A stretch of DNA of 13,824 nt from an uncultured Eubacteriales bacterium (GTDB lineage: Bacteria > Bacillota > Clostridia > Oscillospirales > Acutalibacteraceae): positions 1 through 13,824 of the forward strand of contig ONEU01000044.1 of the NCBI GenBank assembly GCA_900316925.1. Reading direction: 5' to 3'. A model generated the notes under the pieces. The model searched no databases and was not told where the DNA came from. It saw only the letters and a list, made by a program, of their open reading frames with translations. The position numbers and the translations under genes are program-made. Below, in pieces: positions 1 through 7,673 of the stretch. The stretch's first letter is position 1. Each line of letters begins with the position of its first letter.

Positions 1-280
1 CGGGAATATGGCCGCCCTTGATCAGTTCGCGGCAGATCTCGTATTCCGTCTCGGAAGCGGACGGGAAACCGATCTCGATCTCCTTGAAGCCCATATCCAC
101 CAGTGCATGAAAGAACTCTAACTTCTGTGATAAATTCATCGGGTCCACCAAAGCCTGGTTACCGTCGCGCAGGTCTACCGAGCACCAGACAGGCGCTTTG
201 GTAATGGTGTTATCCGGCCATTTTCTGTTCTGAATGTTGATCTGCTGAAAGGGAGTGTATTTCCTGAAACCCTTTTCCAT
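1..280 (-). CDS. leuA: 2-isopropylmalate synthase, N-terminal part (gene runs off left edge)
   Basis: Condenses acetyl-CoA with 2-oxoisovalerate, the first committed step of leucine synthesis, in the cytosol. About 93 codons are visible. They contain the HMGL-like catalytic core signature SVDLRDGNQAL (residues ~34-44), whose R and D residues handle substrate and the divalent metal, followed by DPMNLSQKLEF and the barrel segment KEIEIGFPSAS. The N-terminal block with KAPVWCSVDLRDGNQAL fits the longer LeuA type known from actinobacteria and many Clostridia better than the E. coli type, but the C-terminal regulatory domain lies outside the window. The ATG at 278-280 follows an AGGAGG (289-294) at 8-nt spacing, which fixes the start. 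The gene is preceded by a leucine T-box leader, which supports a leucine-pathway role over homocitrate or citramalate synthase. Confidence 0.93.
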   Translation of the reverse strand, partial: MEKGFRKYTPFQQINIQNRKWPDNTITKAPVWCSVDLRDGNQALVDPMNLSQKLEFFHALVDMGFKEIEIGFPSASETEYEICRELIKGGHIP

Positions 281-288
281 GATTGTTT

Positions 289-294
289 CCTCCT
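289..294 (-). promoter_or_regulatory. Ribosome binding site of leuA
   Basis: AGGAGG on the minus strand, 8 nt before the leuA ATG. It lies just after the U-run of the T-box terminator, so it is transcribed only when the terminator is not formed. Confidence 0.85.
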
Positions 295-313
295 AAAAAA
301 ATGAAATAGAAAT

Positions 314-357
314 AAAAAAAGCTCGCCCCTGTCACTTTCCTGTGACATGGGACGGGC
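314..357 (-). terminator. Conditional intrinsic terminator of the leuA T-box
   Basis: GC-rich hairpin with a GTCAC/GTGAC inner stem and a CCC/GGG outer part, followed on the minus strand by seven T. Its 5' arm follows directly after the T-box antiterminator bulge, so the two structures should be mutually exclusive. Confidence 0.85.
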
Positions 358-580
358 ATCATGCTCGTGGTACCACCCATTTTCGGACGCCGGAACGTCC
401 CTCTGCAAGCCTCCATCAAGGCTCCGGCCTGTAACGCAGCCACACGTTCTGTCTTACCTATCAGACAGACAACTCCGGAATGAGCTATACACACAACGTC
501 CGTCATTGCCTCGCACCAGCCGGCAATTCTCTGGGCACGGTTCATTGCATCTTATTTCCTTCACCGTCTTTATCTATACA
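314..580 (-). ncRNA. T-box riboswitch (leucine specifier) controlling leuA
   Basis: A tRNA-sensing leader between the leuA promoter and leuA. Reading the minus strand, it contains an AGAGA box (528-532), a stem I region, a candidate CUC (Leu) specifier codon at 482-484 followed by AUUCCGGAG, a hairpin TCTGTC/GACAGA, and a stem III-like hairpin GGACG/CGTCC. The canonical T-box GGGTGGTACCACG follows at 366-378. Next comes a terminator hairpin (GTCAC/GTGAC core, 321-357) ending in a run of seven T (314-320). Known mechanism: uncharged tRNA-Leu pairs with the specifier and T-box and stabilises the antiterminator, so leuA is expressed when leucine is scarce. The T-box sequence and terminator are direct observations. 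The specifier assignment rests on position and on the identity of the downstream gene. Confidence 0.93.
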
Positions 581-586
581 AATATC

Positions 587-614
587 ATTATACCACACAA
601 AACAGATTTGTCAA
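587..614 (-). promoter_or_regulatory. leuA promoter (sigma-A type)
   Basis: Minus-strand TTGACA (609-614), a 16-bp spacer, and TATAAT (587-592). A TG one base before the -10 makes it an extended -10. The predicted transcript starts near 580, which gives the T-box leader a normal full length. Both hexamers are perfect consensus matches, so control is presumably mainly at the T-box. Confidence 0.88.
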
Positions 615-631
615 GCGGCAAACTGCCGCTT
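613..631 (+). repeat. Perfect inverted repeat overlapping the leuA -35 element
   Basis: AAGCGGCA (613-620), AAC, TGCCGCTT (624-631). The 8-bp arms are perfect and the left arm shares two bases with the -35 hexamer. It could be a repressor operator or a small hairpin. No T-run follows it, so it is not an evident terminator. Confidence 0.6.
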
Positions 632-653
632 CCCACGGAGCAGAGCCTGCGCA

Positions 654-725
654 CCCGTGCCGACAAGCTGCCGGTCCCGTGCCGACAAGCTGCCGGTCCC
701 GTGCCGGCAAGCTGCCGATCCCGTG
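654..725 (+). repeat. Tandem repeat, 22-bp unit, about 3.3 copies
   Basis: The unit begins CCCGTGCCGACAAGCTG. Copy 1 (654-675) and copy 2 (676-697) are identical. Copy 3 (698-719) has two changes, and a 6-bp partial unit follows (720-725). It is non-coding and sits between the leuA promoter and the pullulanase terminator. The unit length is not a multiple of three, which argues against a repeated peptide. Confidence 0.88.
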
Positions 726-992
726 TCACGCTGTCGTTCGCTTACGCTCACTCTGTATGTGGTAAGGCGAGGGTACAGTTTCGCTCACATCCGGCACGGG
801 GCTTTGCCCATTTTCTACGTCCGCCGCCACGCCCCTTGACGGGGCGCTTGACGGCTATTCTTAAAAAACTTGAAAGCTCCTTTTTCTATCAAGGTACCCG
901 TGCCTGTTTTATTGCGGTTGTAGACGAGGATAGTAATCGGTCGTTGACAAGGTTGTGAAAGAACCACCCGAACGGACGAGAACGCACAAACC
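726..992. other. Non-coding interval between leuA promoter region and pullulanase terminator
   Basis: No credible gene is seen. Reading frames across it have no ribosome binding site and no recognisable protein. The only structure noted is a short hairpin CGCCCC/GGGGCG (830-846). It may be degenerate intergenic DNA. Confidence 0.5.
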
Positions 993-1031
993 AAAAACGG
1001 GCACAGCCGCTCAAAGGAGCAGCCATACCCG
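993..1031 (-). terminator. Intrinsic terminator of the pullulanase gene
   Basis: On the minus strand, CGGG and GCTGCTC pair with GAGCGGC and CCCG across a CTTT loop with a small internal bulge, directly followed by TTTTT (993-997). It starts about 25 nt after the stop codon. Confidence 0.85.
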
Positions 1032-1055
1032 AATGATGTCAGAATCGTAAGGAGA

Positions 1056-4000
1056 TCACTTCCGTTTACGGGAAAGCACAAAGAGGACAGCCGCAGCAGC
1101 AGCGGCAGCCACAGCGGAGATTCCCAGACAGAGTGCAAGTGTCTTGTTCGGTGCATTAGCGGCAGGAACATCATATTGGTAGATCACATACAGCGGCATT
1201 TCCGAGTAAACACCGTTGGTATTGGCGGTGTTGGCCACCAGATCCAGTCCCTTGAAGCTGCCGGGTGAAGTCGTGTAGGGAGTGCCCTCCTGGGCGGTAA
1301 GCACCTGGGTATCCAGAACCGTGCCGTCCTGTTTGAGATGGAGCACCGTCACTTTACCGTTGTGGGTCACCTCAGCACCGTTGATCCACACCTCTCCCTG
1401 AACCTTGCAGCCAACCGTACCGAAGTGAGTATCGGTCTGATCGGCGCCGTTGCCGAAGGAAGCATACAGGTTCTCACGGGTGCCGATATCCGGAAGCGAA
1501 AGGGTGTACCAACCGTCTCCGAGCGTCTTGTCCGGCTGCATCACATCACCCTGTTCGGCAGTAAAGACAGTTCCTTCATCCGAACGCTGGTACACACGAA
1601 CCGTCACCCTGTCCCAACCGGCAGAATTGAAATAATGCAGCACCAGGGCAGTCTGCGGAAGCGGCTTGTAATAGTAATTGACCACAATATCCTCATCAGC
1701 GGCTGTACCGAGTGCGTTTGCCGGGAATTTTGTCAGGTCAGGCTCCATCCCGTTAATCATCTTGACAACCGCGGAGTAGGGACTATCCTGCCGCAGCTTC
1801 ATGGTAACGGCAGGTGCAGCCTCCTTGGAACCTCCTCCGAGGATCTCATCAATCTCCTCCAGATAGTTCACGGTCAGATTCACGATCTTTCCCTTGAATT
1901 GTTCATAGTAAAAGGTAACCGTCTGGATATCCTTGGTAAATTTTCCCTCCGTCTTGCCTTCCACCGAGGCGAAATCATAGGCAAGATCAAGAGAAGCGTC
2001 CTTCACGGCAGTATAGGCAGAGCCTGCGGTTCCCTTGTACACACGGGAATTGAGCACCTTGCCGGAGGATTTATCCTTGTAGACCACTCTGACGGTGCAG
2101 GCATCGGAGCTGACCGCCAGTTTTTCAAAGCTGTCCTGATCGACAAGCACGAGAGCGCTGCACGGAGGAATCGTTACCGAACCACCCTCCACGGTACCGA
2201 GCTTGTTAAGACCGGCCTCATACTGGTTGACAATCACCGTCCAGGACTTTGGCAGCGTTTTGCCGGCAGGAGCGGTAAGTGTCACCGTCTGCTCCGTATC
2301 CAGTGCATTGAAGAGCACCGCAGCGTGTTTCCATTCCTTGTCACCGGTGAGCGTATTTTCGAGGGTATAAGCCACCACGCCCTTATCCGTTTCGGAGAAG
2401 GTGATGAGCTCCGCCGAGGTGGTAGAGGGGTCACGGAACGGCTTGAAATGTTTGCGTACTTCGATCAGTCCCGCATAGTAAGACACCAGGTCGGCATTAT
2501 CGGAAGCGGTGTTCCAGTCAAGGAGGTTAATGGCGGTAGAGGAAATATAGCTGTTTTCATCCCCCTGCTTGGTGCGGGCAAATTCCTCACCGGCCTGCAT
2601 GAAATTGATCCCCTGCGAGGTCATGGTAATCGCCGCAGCCAGCCGGTTCATACCGATGAGCTGTTCATCACGCTCGGTAAAGCTGCCATCGTTCTTCACA
2701 GAGAGCACGAGTTTATCATAGAGGGTAAAGTTATCGTGAGCGGAGGTATAGGCGATTGACTGAGAAGGCTGTCCGGCCCATCCGCCGTTCAGGCAATTGG
2801 CAGCAATTGCTTTTTTCAGAGCGGGGGTAGAGCTGCCGTCCTGCACGAAGCCCTTTTCCAGAGCATTGAACACATGACCCTTCACGGAATCACGGAAATC
2901 GTCATTAAAAGCGCCGATCCGCTTATCCAGCAGGCGGATATTGTTTTTAACAGCGGTGGGTTCATCCGTTGCCAGAGGTCCGCCGGTCCACGGCTCGCCG
3001 TACATGATGATCTTACTTCCGTTGATCACGCGCTGGTCGAGCGCTTTGCGGATCTCGTTCATGGTCGTGACATCGTGAACACCCATCAGATCAAAGCGGA
3101 AACCGTCGATATGGTACTCTGTTGTCCAGTAGAGGATAGAATCAATCATATACTTACGGTACATCAGGTGATCGCTGGCAGTTTCGTTGCCGCAGGCGGA
3201 ACCGTCACTAAAGCTGCCGTCCGCATTCATACGGTAGTAGTAACCGGGCACAGTCATTTCAAACCAGCCGCCGGGAGCGGTGAAGGTATGGTTATACACA
3301 ACGTCCATAATCACGCCGATCCCCGCCTCATGCAGCGCCATAATCATCTGTTTGAATTCCGTAATACGGGTACTGCCGTGGAAAGGATCGGTGGAATAAG
3401 ATCCCTCGGGCACGTTGTAGTTTTTGGGATCATAGCCCCAGTTAAACTGATCCGAAGTAGTATCAGACTCATCGACAGTCGCATAGTCATACACCGGCAG
3501 GAGCTGCACATGGGTCACGCCCAGTTTTTTCAGGTAGTCGATACAGGTAGAATACTCCCCCTTATCGCCCACCGTTGTTCCTTTTTCCGTAAACGCCAGA
3601 TACTTGCCCCGGTGCTTGAGAGAGATCCCGGACACCTCGCTGCTGGAGAAATCCCTGACATGAACCTCCCAGACCACCGCATCGGTAGGATCGTCATAGA
3701 GAACGTGTTTATCCTTTTCCCAACCGTCGGGATCGGTCTCATCCAGATCGACCACCATACTGCGGTTACCGTTCACGCCGGCGGCCTTCCCGTAGATATC
3801 GGCAGTTTCTCTGGTCACCCCGTCCACGGTCACAAGATATGTATAATACTGATTCTTTTTATCACCCTTGAGAGTTGCGCTCCACACGCCATTTTTTTCT
3901 TTTTCCATGGCAGTGGTAGAGAGCTCCTGCGCACCGGCCTCATCCGAACTGCCGGTAGCATACAGTCGGACAGCCACCTGTGTAGCAGTAGGCGCCCAGA

Positions 4001-4199
4001 CCTTAAAGGTGGTAGATTCCCTGGAATATACAGCGCCCAGATCATTGCCGTTATATGCCTGAGCGTCAAGAGGATGTGCATAGGTAGTAGTTGTTGCGGC
4101 GCCGGGGTTTCTTTCATTTACTGCATCTGCCATGATATTACCTCCATAAATTGCTGCTATTGCAAAAATACAACAAAAAAATTTTTTAAGCTTCAGCAA
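1056..4199 (-). CDS. pulA: Cell-surface type I pullulanase (GH13) with MucBP-like repeats and C-terminal anchor
   Basis: Cleaves alpha-1,6 branches in pullulan and starch-derived dextrins outside the cell. In the 1047-aa reading: signal peptide (~1-26: KLKK, a hydrophobic core, then ADA); CBM48-like domain (~50-140); GH13 catalytic barrel with the type I pullulanase motif FNWGYDP (252-258), DVVYNH (299-304), GFRFD with nucleophile D370, YGEP with acid/base E402, and SAHDN with D489; C-terminal beta domain to ~687; MucBP-like repeats at ~700-766, ~772-845 and ~948-1009; a possible starch-binding (CBM26-like) module at ~850-940; and a transmembrane helix (~1019-1042) ending in SRKRK. The start is unusual. 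The TTG at 4199 has a GGAGGGG site and yields the signal peptide. An in-frame ATG at 4133 also has an ideal GGAGG but yields no signal peptide. TTG is preferred because the C-terminal anchor implies export. The repeat and CBM26 boundaries are judged by eye. Confidence 0.93.
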   Translation of the reverse strand: MLKLKKFFCCIFAIAAIYGGNIMADAVNERNPGAATTTTYAHPLDAQAYNGNDLGAVYSRESTTFKVWAPTATQVAVRLYATGSSDEAGAQELSTTAMEKEKNGVWSATLKGDKKNQYYTYLVTVDGVTRETADIYGKAAGVNGNRSMVVDLDETDPDGWEKDKHVLYDDPTDAVVWEVHVRDFSSSEVSGISLKHRGKYLAFTEKGTTVGDKGEYSTCIDYLKKLGVTHVQLLPVYDYATVDESDTTSDQFNWGYDPKNYNVPEGSYSTDPFHGSTRITEFKQMIMALHEAGIGVIMDVVYNHTFTAPGGWFEMTVPGYYYRMNADGSFSDGSACGNETASDHLMYRKYMIDSILYWTTEYHIDGFRFDLMGVHDVTTMNEIRKALDQRVINGSKIIMYGEPWTGGPLATDEPTAVKNNIRLLDKRIGAFNDDFRDSVKGHVFNALEKGFVQDGSSTPALKKAIAANCLNGGWAGQPSQSIAYTSAHDNFTLYDKLVLSVKNDGSFTERDEQLIGMNRLAAAITMTSQGINFMQAGEEFARTKQGDENSYISSTAINLLDWNTASDNADLVSYYAGLIEVRKHFKPFRDPSTTSAELITFSETDKGVVAYTLENTLTGDKEWKHAAVLFNALDTEQTVTLTAPAGKTLPKSWTVIVNQYEAGLNKLGTVEGGSVTIPPCSALVLVDQDSFEKLAVSSDACTVRVVYKDKSSGKVLNSRVYKGTAGSAYTAVKDASLDLAYDFASVEGKTEGKFTKDIQTVTFYYEQFKGKIVNLTVNYLEEIDEILGGGSKEAAPAVTMKLRQDSPYSAVVKMINGMEPDLTKFPANALGTAADEDIVVNYYYKPLPQTALVLHYFNSAGWDRVTVRVYQRSDEGTVFTAEQGDVMQPDKTLGDGWYTLSLPDIGTRENLYASFGNGADQTDTHFGTVGCKVQGEVWINGAEVTHNGKVTVLHLKQDGTVLDTQVLTAQEGTPYTTSPGSFKGLDLVANTANTNGVYSEMPLYVIYQYDVPAANAPNKTLALCLGISAVAAAAAAAVLFVLSRKRK
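4131..4145 (-). promoter_or_regulatory. Internal start site of the pullulanase (GGAGG + ATG)
   Basis: GGAGG (4141-4145) lies 7 nt before an in-frame ATG (4131-4133), inside the part that encodes the signal peptide. If used, it gives a 1025-aa protein beginning MADAVNERN without a signal peptide. Automated callers may choose this start. Confidence 0.5.
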
Positions 4200-4211
4200 C
4201 CTTACCCCTCC
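4197..4211 (-). promoter_or_regulatory. Ribosome binding site and TTG start of the secreted pullulanase form
   Basis: GGAGGGG (4205-4211) stands 5 nt before TTG (4197-4199); the spacing from the GGAGG core is 7 nt. Such a strong site in front of a rare start codon, together with the signal-peptide-like sequence that follows, supports real initiation here. Confidence 0.65.
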
Positions 4212-4279
4212 GTTACTGATGATATCCTGCGGCTGTCCGTTATCACGCCGGCAGCCAGCACATATAATGATACATTGTT

Positions 4280-4309
4280 ATTTTACCACATTATATCACA
4301 AAAGCACAA
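4280..4309 (-). promoter_or_regulatory. Candidate pullulanase promoter
   Basis: Minus-strand TTGTGC (4304-4309), an 18-bp spacer, and TAAAAT (4280-4285) preceded by TG in extended -10 position. A second TATAAT (4290-4295) lies in the same AT-rich patch but lacks a good -35 partner. Transcription would start near 4273. Confidence 0.45.
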
Positions 4310-4392
4310 CATATTTTTTAAAATTTTATCATATTTTTCCAAGAAATAATTATCCCGTTCTCTCCTGACGATCCGCGCACCGATTTCTCACC

Positions 4393-4426
4393 AAAAAATA
4401 ACCGACAGACCATAACAGTCTGTCGG
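4393..4426 (-). terminator. Intrinsic terminator of the AI-2E family gene
   Basis: A perfect 9-bp stem CCGACAGAC/GTCTGTCGG (4402-4410 and 4418-4426) with a 7-nt loop, followed on the minus strand by TTATTTTTT. It begins 6 nt past the stop codon and insulates the pullulanase gene downstream on the same strand. Confidence 0.9.
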
Positions 4427-4432
4427 CAAGGT

Positions 4433-6151
4433 TTATGATTGCTTCGGTTGAGAGTTTTCTTGTCTTGGCTGAGGATTATCCGGTTTCGGCTGATTCTGCC
4501 GTGACTTGTCAGAGCGGTGGTGATGCGAGCGGCGCCTGCGGGAAGAACCGTTCCCCTGCTGGGTTGACTTCGGCTTCTGCTCCCTGCGGGGGGCTTCCGA
4601 TGCATCCGCCCCGGTTCCATCCGTCACCTGTCTGTCGTGCCCGGATTCATTCTTTTCTCGTTTTGCGGGCCTGTTTTCAGCTTTTTCCTGTTTAACAGGC
4701 TCCGGCTCCACCGGCTCCCGTTTTTTCGGTTCCGCATCAGCCGTCTGGTGTTTCACAGGCGCTTCCACAGCCGTTGCGGGACTGCCAGGCTCCACCGTTC
4801 TCACGTCCCGGATATAGTGGATATCCGGATTACCGGAGGGCGGTCTGACGAACAGCCGTTTAAAGCGGTTCTGCCGGATCGTCTCACGATTCTCGGTATC
4901 CATATCCACGGCCTTGGAAAGCTCAGGGTCAAGCTCCTTCTGAAGCTGTTCGACCTCATCCTCATATTGATCCTGTTCGTCAAAGCGTGCCTCGTATTTC
5001 TTTTTAGGAACCTTCCGTTGTTTGATGCGCAGATACACAAAGCGCCTCACAAGCGTATAGATCACATAGGTAACGGGGCCGCTGACCAGCAGACCGATAA
5101 TACCGAAGAACCCGCTGAACAGGATGATGGCGGAGATCATAATAATGGGAGGCAGACCGATCTTGGAGCCGACCACACGGGGGAAGATCAGGTTACCTTC
5201 AATCTGCTGGAGGCAGATCATAAAGATACAGAACCAGAGTGCCTGCATAGGATTGACCGTCAGCAGGAGGATAGCGACGATAGCCGTACCGATGGTAATA
5301 CCGAACATCGGCACCCAGGAGAGCACCGCCACCACCACGCCGCCGAGAGCAGCGTAAGGAAATCCGAAGATCGTCATTCCCAGACCGGTAAGACAGCCGA
5401 TAATAAGACATTCGATCATCTGCCCGGTAATACTATTATAGAAGGACTTGTTGGTAAGATGACCCACCTCCGCCACGAAATCAGCGACCTTCAGCGGGAG
5501 GACAGCGTAGATCAGCTTTTTCACGTCAGAAGCAAGTTTTTCCTTCCGCATAAGCACATACACAGCCATCACGATACCGAGGAAGACATTCACCACGGTA
5601 CTGATGAGAGAAGAGATCATACTGAAAGCAGAGCTGGCGAGATTGGTACCGTTATCCTTGAGGAAAGCGACAGCCGTCTGTGTAAGGGAATCCCAGTCAA
5701 TGGAAAGTCCGGAGACGATCTGTTTAACGGTATCATTTTTCTCACTCACTTCAGCAAGCCAATTCTGGAGATTCTGGAGCACCGACGGAACACGTTCAGC
5801 GATAGTCCCGAGGCTCTTACCGATTTCAGGAATAATGATGGTAAGAAAAACGCCGATCACCACGACGAGCAGGGCAATAGAGATAGTAAGTGCCAGGGGG
5901 CGTCTGGCCTTTTCCTTGATTTTGCTGACCGATTTTCCTTTTTTAGGTCGAAACAGATGTTTTTCGATCACCTTCAAGGGAACATTGAGAATGAAGATAA
6001 ACACACCGGCAATAATGAACGGAGTGAGCACACCGAGCAGCCAGTTCAGGAAGCCGAACACAATATTCATGTGTTCAAACGCCAGGAACACCAAAATGAC
6101 ACTGACAGCCAGGAAAAACATTCTCAGCATATTCTTTTTATTAAACTCCAC
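4433..6151 (-). CDS. AI-2E family transporter-like membrane protein with long hydrophilic tail
   Basis: A member of the AI-2E/PF01594 family. Characterised relatives include putative autoinducer-2 exporters, Na+/H+ antiporters and sporulation proteins, so the substrate cannot be assigned. Hydrophobic segments at about 8-26, 33-56, 87-108, 175-200, 245-275, 280-300, 303-318 and 333-372 match the family layout, as does the motif VGSKIGLPPI followed by a glycine-rich helix. Residues ~376-572 form an unusually long cytosolic tail: first acidic with coiled-coil tendency, then P/E/K/R repeats, then SRRRRSHHHR and a Q/P-rich end. The start chosen is GTG at 6149-6151 (MEFNKKN). Starting at 6220 would place the N-terminus inside the promoter, upstream of the predicted transcription start. 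A GGGAG lies 9 nt before the GTG. ATG at 6178 is possible but has no ribosome binding site. Confidence 0.85.
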   Translation of the reverse strand: MEFNKKNMLRMFFLAVSVILVFLAFEHMNIVFGFLNWLLGVLTPFIIAGVFIFILNVPLKVIEKHLFRPKKGKSVSKIKEKARRPLALTISIALLVVVIGVFLTIIIPEIGKSLGTIAERVPSVLQNLQNWLAEVSEKNDTVKQIVSGLSIDWDSLTQTAVAFLKDNGTNLASSAFSMISSLISTVVNVFLGIVMAVYVLMRKEKLASDVKKLIYAVLPLKVADFVAEVGHLTNKSFYNSITGQMIECLIIGCLTGLGMTIFGFPYAALGGVVVAVLSWVPMFGITIGTAIVAILLLTVNPMQALWFCIFMICLQQIEGNLIFPRVVGSKIGLPPIIMISAIILFSGFFGIIGLLVSGPVTYVIYTLVRRFVYLRIKQRKVPKKKYEARFDEQDQYEDEVEQLQKELDPELSKAVDMDTENRETIRQNRFKRLFVRPPSGNPDIHYIRDVRTVEPGSPATAVEAPVKHQTADAEPKKREPVEPEPVKQEKAENRPAKREKNESGHDRQVTDGTGADASEAPRREQKPKSTQQGNGSSRRRRSHHHRSDKSRQNQPKPDNPQPRQENSQPKQS

Positions 6152-6202
6152 CCTATCACACTCCCATCCTACCCACATCTTATCAAAAAGGTAGACATCT
6201 CC

Positions 6203-6231
6203 ATTATAATACTCTCCCATCCAAAAGTCAA
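6203..6231 (-). promoter_or_regulatory. Promoter of the AI-2E family gene
   Basis: Minus-strand TTGACT (6226-6231), a 17-bp spacer, and TATAAT (6203-6208). The predicted start near 6197 excludes translation starts further upstream. Confidence 0.82.
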
Positions 6232-6430
6232 CCCGTATGAAAGATAGGAAACGGAATTATGCATTTTGGAGCAATAAGGGAATGACGGCTGAATGCAGAA
6301 AAGGCGGCAGATCATCAAAAACAAGGAGGCATCCGTACCAGATTTGACAGCAAAACACCCCCGACTGTTAAAATATGCCCGAACAATAGCAAAAAAAACA
6401 GGATGGAACACAAAAAATTGCAAGAATGAA

Positions 6431-6459
6431 TTGACTTCAAGAAAAAATTGCTCTATAAT
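6431..6459 (+). promoter_or_regulatory. serC-serA promoter
   Basis: TTGACT (6431-6436), a 17-bp spacer, and TATAAT (6454-6459). The transcript would start near 6466 and carry a ~44-nt leader with a small hairpin GCATA/TATGC (6471-6484). It diverges from the AI-2E gene promoter about 200 bp away; nothing else is seen in that AT-rich gap. Confidence 0.87.
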
Positions 6460-6509
6460 GGTAGAGTATCGCATAGGTATATGCAAATACATTTATGGAG
6501 GTAATAAAA

Positions 6510-7595
6510 ATGAAAAGAGTGTACAATTTTTCCGCAGGTCCTTCTGTTCTGCCTGAAGTCGTGCTGAAAAGAGCCGCTGAAGAAATGATGGACTATCAGG
6601 GCTGCGGCCAGTCCGTCATGGAAATGTCTCACCGTTCCAAGGTATTCGAGGGTATCATCACCGGTGCCGAGAGCCTGCTGCGTGAGGTAATGAACATTCC
6701 CGATAACTATAAGGTACTGTTCCTGCAGGGCGGCGCTTCCACCCAGTTCACCGCTATTCCCATGAACCTGGGCACCAAGAGCGGTAAGGCTGACTATGTG
6801 CTCACCGGCCAGTGGGCAACCAAGGCATACAAAGAGGCTGCCAGATATATTGACGCAAAGGCCGTTGCATCCTCAAAGGACAAGACCTTCTCCTATATTC
6901 CGAAGCTCGATCCCGACACCTTCACCAAGGATGCAGACTACTTCTACATCTGCATGAACAACACCATCTATGGTACGGTTTATCACGAGCTGCCCCAGAC
7001 CGGCGATGTACCGCTGGTAGCAGACGTATCCTCCTGCTTCCTGTCCGAGCCCATCGACGTATCCAAGTTCGGCGTCATCTATGCCGGCGCACAGAAGAAC
7101 ATGGCTCCTGCCGGCCTGGTAGTGGCTATCATCCGTGAGGACCTCATCGGTCACGCAATGGACATCACCCCCACCATGCTGAACTTCCAGACACACGCTG
7201 ATAACGGTTCCATGTTCAATACACCTCCCTGCTGGACGATCTACATCGCAAAGCTCGTTCTGGAGTGGATCAAGAACGACATCGGCGGTCTGGAGAACAT
7301 GAAGAAGCGCAACGAGCAGAAGGCATCCATCCTGTACAACTTCCTCGACAACTCCAAGCTGTTCAAGGGTACTGTAGTACCGGAGGATCGTTCCCTGATG
7401 AACGTACCCTTCATCACCGGCAACGAGGAGCTGGATGCGAAGTTTGTCAAGGAAGCCACAGCCAACGATTTCGTGAACCTGAAGGGTCACCGCACCGTAG
7501 GCGGCATGAGAGCCTCCATCTACAACGCAATGCCCATCGAGGGCGTCGAGAAGCTCGTGAAGTTCATGGGCGAGTTTGAAGCTGCCAACAGCTGA
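6510..7595 (+). CDS. serC: Phosphoserine aminotransferase
   Basis: PLP-dependent transfer of an amino group from glutamate to 3-phosphohydroxypyruvate, giving phosphoserine; the second step of serine synthesis, in the cytosol. The protein has 361 aa, the usual SerC length. Visible signatures are NFSAGPSVLP (6-15), GQSVMEMSHRS (33-43), LFLQGGASTQF (70-80), GQWATKAYKEA (100-110), ADVSSCFLSEP (171-181) and the PLP-lysine segment YAGAQKNMAPAG with K196. The ATG at 6510 is 7 nt after GGAGGT (6497-6502). Starting at 6495 would put the ribosome binding site inside the gene. It is the first gene of a serC-serA operon, so two of the three serine-pathway steps are encoded together. No serB-type phosphatase is in the window. 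Confidence 0.97.
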   Translation: MKRVYNFSAGPSVLPEVVLKRAAEEMMDYQGCGQSVMEMSHRSKVFEGIITGAESLLREVMNIPDNYKVLFLQGGASTQFTAIPMNLGTKSGKADYVLTGQWATKAYKEAARYIDAKAVASSKDKTFSYIPKLDPDTFTKDADYFYICMNNTIYGTVYHELPQTGDVPLVADVSSCFLSEPIDVSKFGVIYAGAQKNMAPAGLVVAIIREDLIGHAMDITPTMLNFQTHADNGSMFNTPPCWTIYIAKLVLEWIKNDIGGLENMKKRNEQKASILYNFLDNSKLFKGTVVPEDRSLMNVPFITGNEELDAKFVKEATANDFVNLKGHRTVGGMRASIYNAMPIEGVEKLVKFMGEFEAANS

Positions 7596-7618
7596 TCCGT
7601 TTATCATCACAAATCTAT

Positions 7619-7644
7619 CCGCCAATGCCGCAAGGTGTTGGCGG
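7619..7644 (+). other. Stem-loop in the serC-serA intergenic gap
   Basis: CCGCCAA/TTGGCGG, a 7-bp perfect stem with a 12-nt loop. No T-run follows, so it is more likely a processing or mRNA-stability element than a terminator. Confidence 0.55.
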
Positions 7645-7673
7645 AAAACTACATTTTATAAAGGGTGACAAAA

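Noticed and set aside
654..725. CRISPR array
   Set aside because: The 22-bp units are directly adjacent without spacers, and no cas gene is present.
347..958. Plus-strand 203-aa frame across the T-box leader and tandem repeat
   Set aside because: It lies over a clear minus-strand regulatory RNA and promoter, with no ribosome binding site and an odd Arg/Ser/Pro composition.
2874..4349. Long plus-strand reading frame (491 aa) opposite the pullulanase
   Set aside because: Antisense shadow created by codon bias of the real gene: no ribosome binding site, no recognisable protein, His/Arg/Ile-rich composition. The same holds for the frame at 1338-2759.
4637..6247. Plus-strand 536-aa frame opposite the AI-2E gene
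   Set aside because: His/Asp/Arg-rich antisense shadow; it reads through the promoter and terminator region of the real gene.
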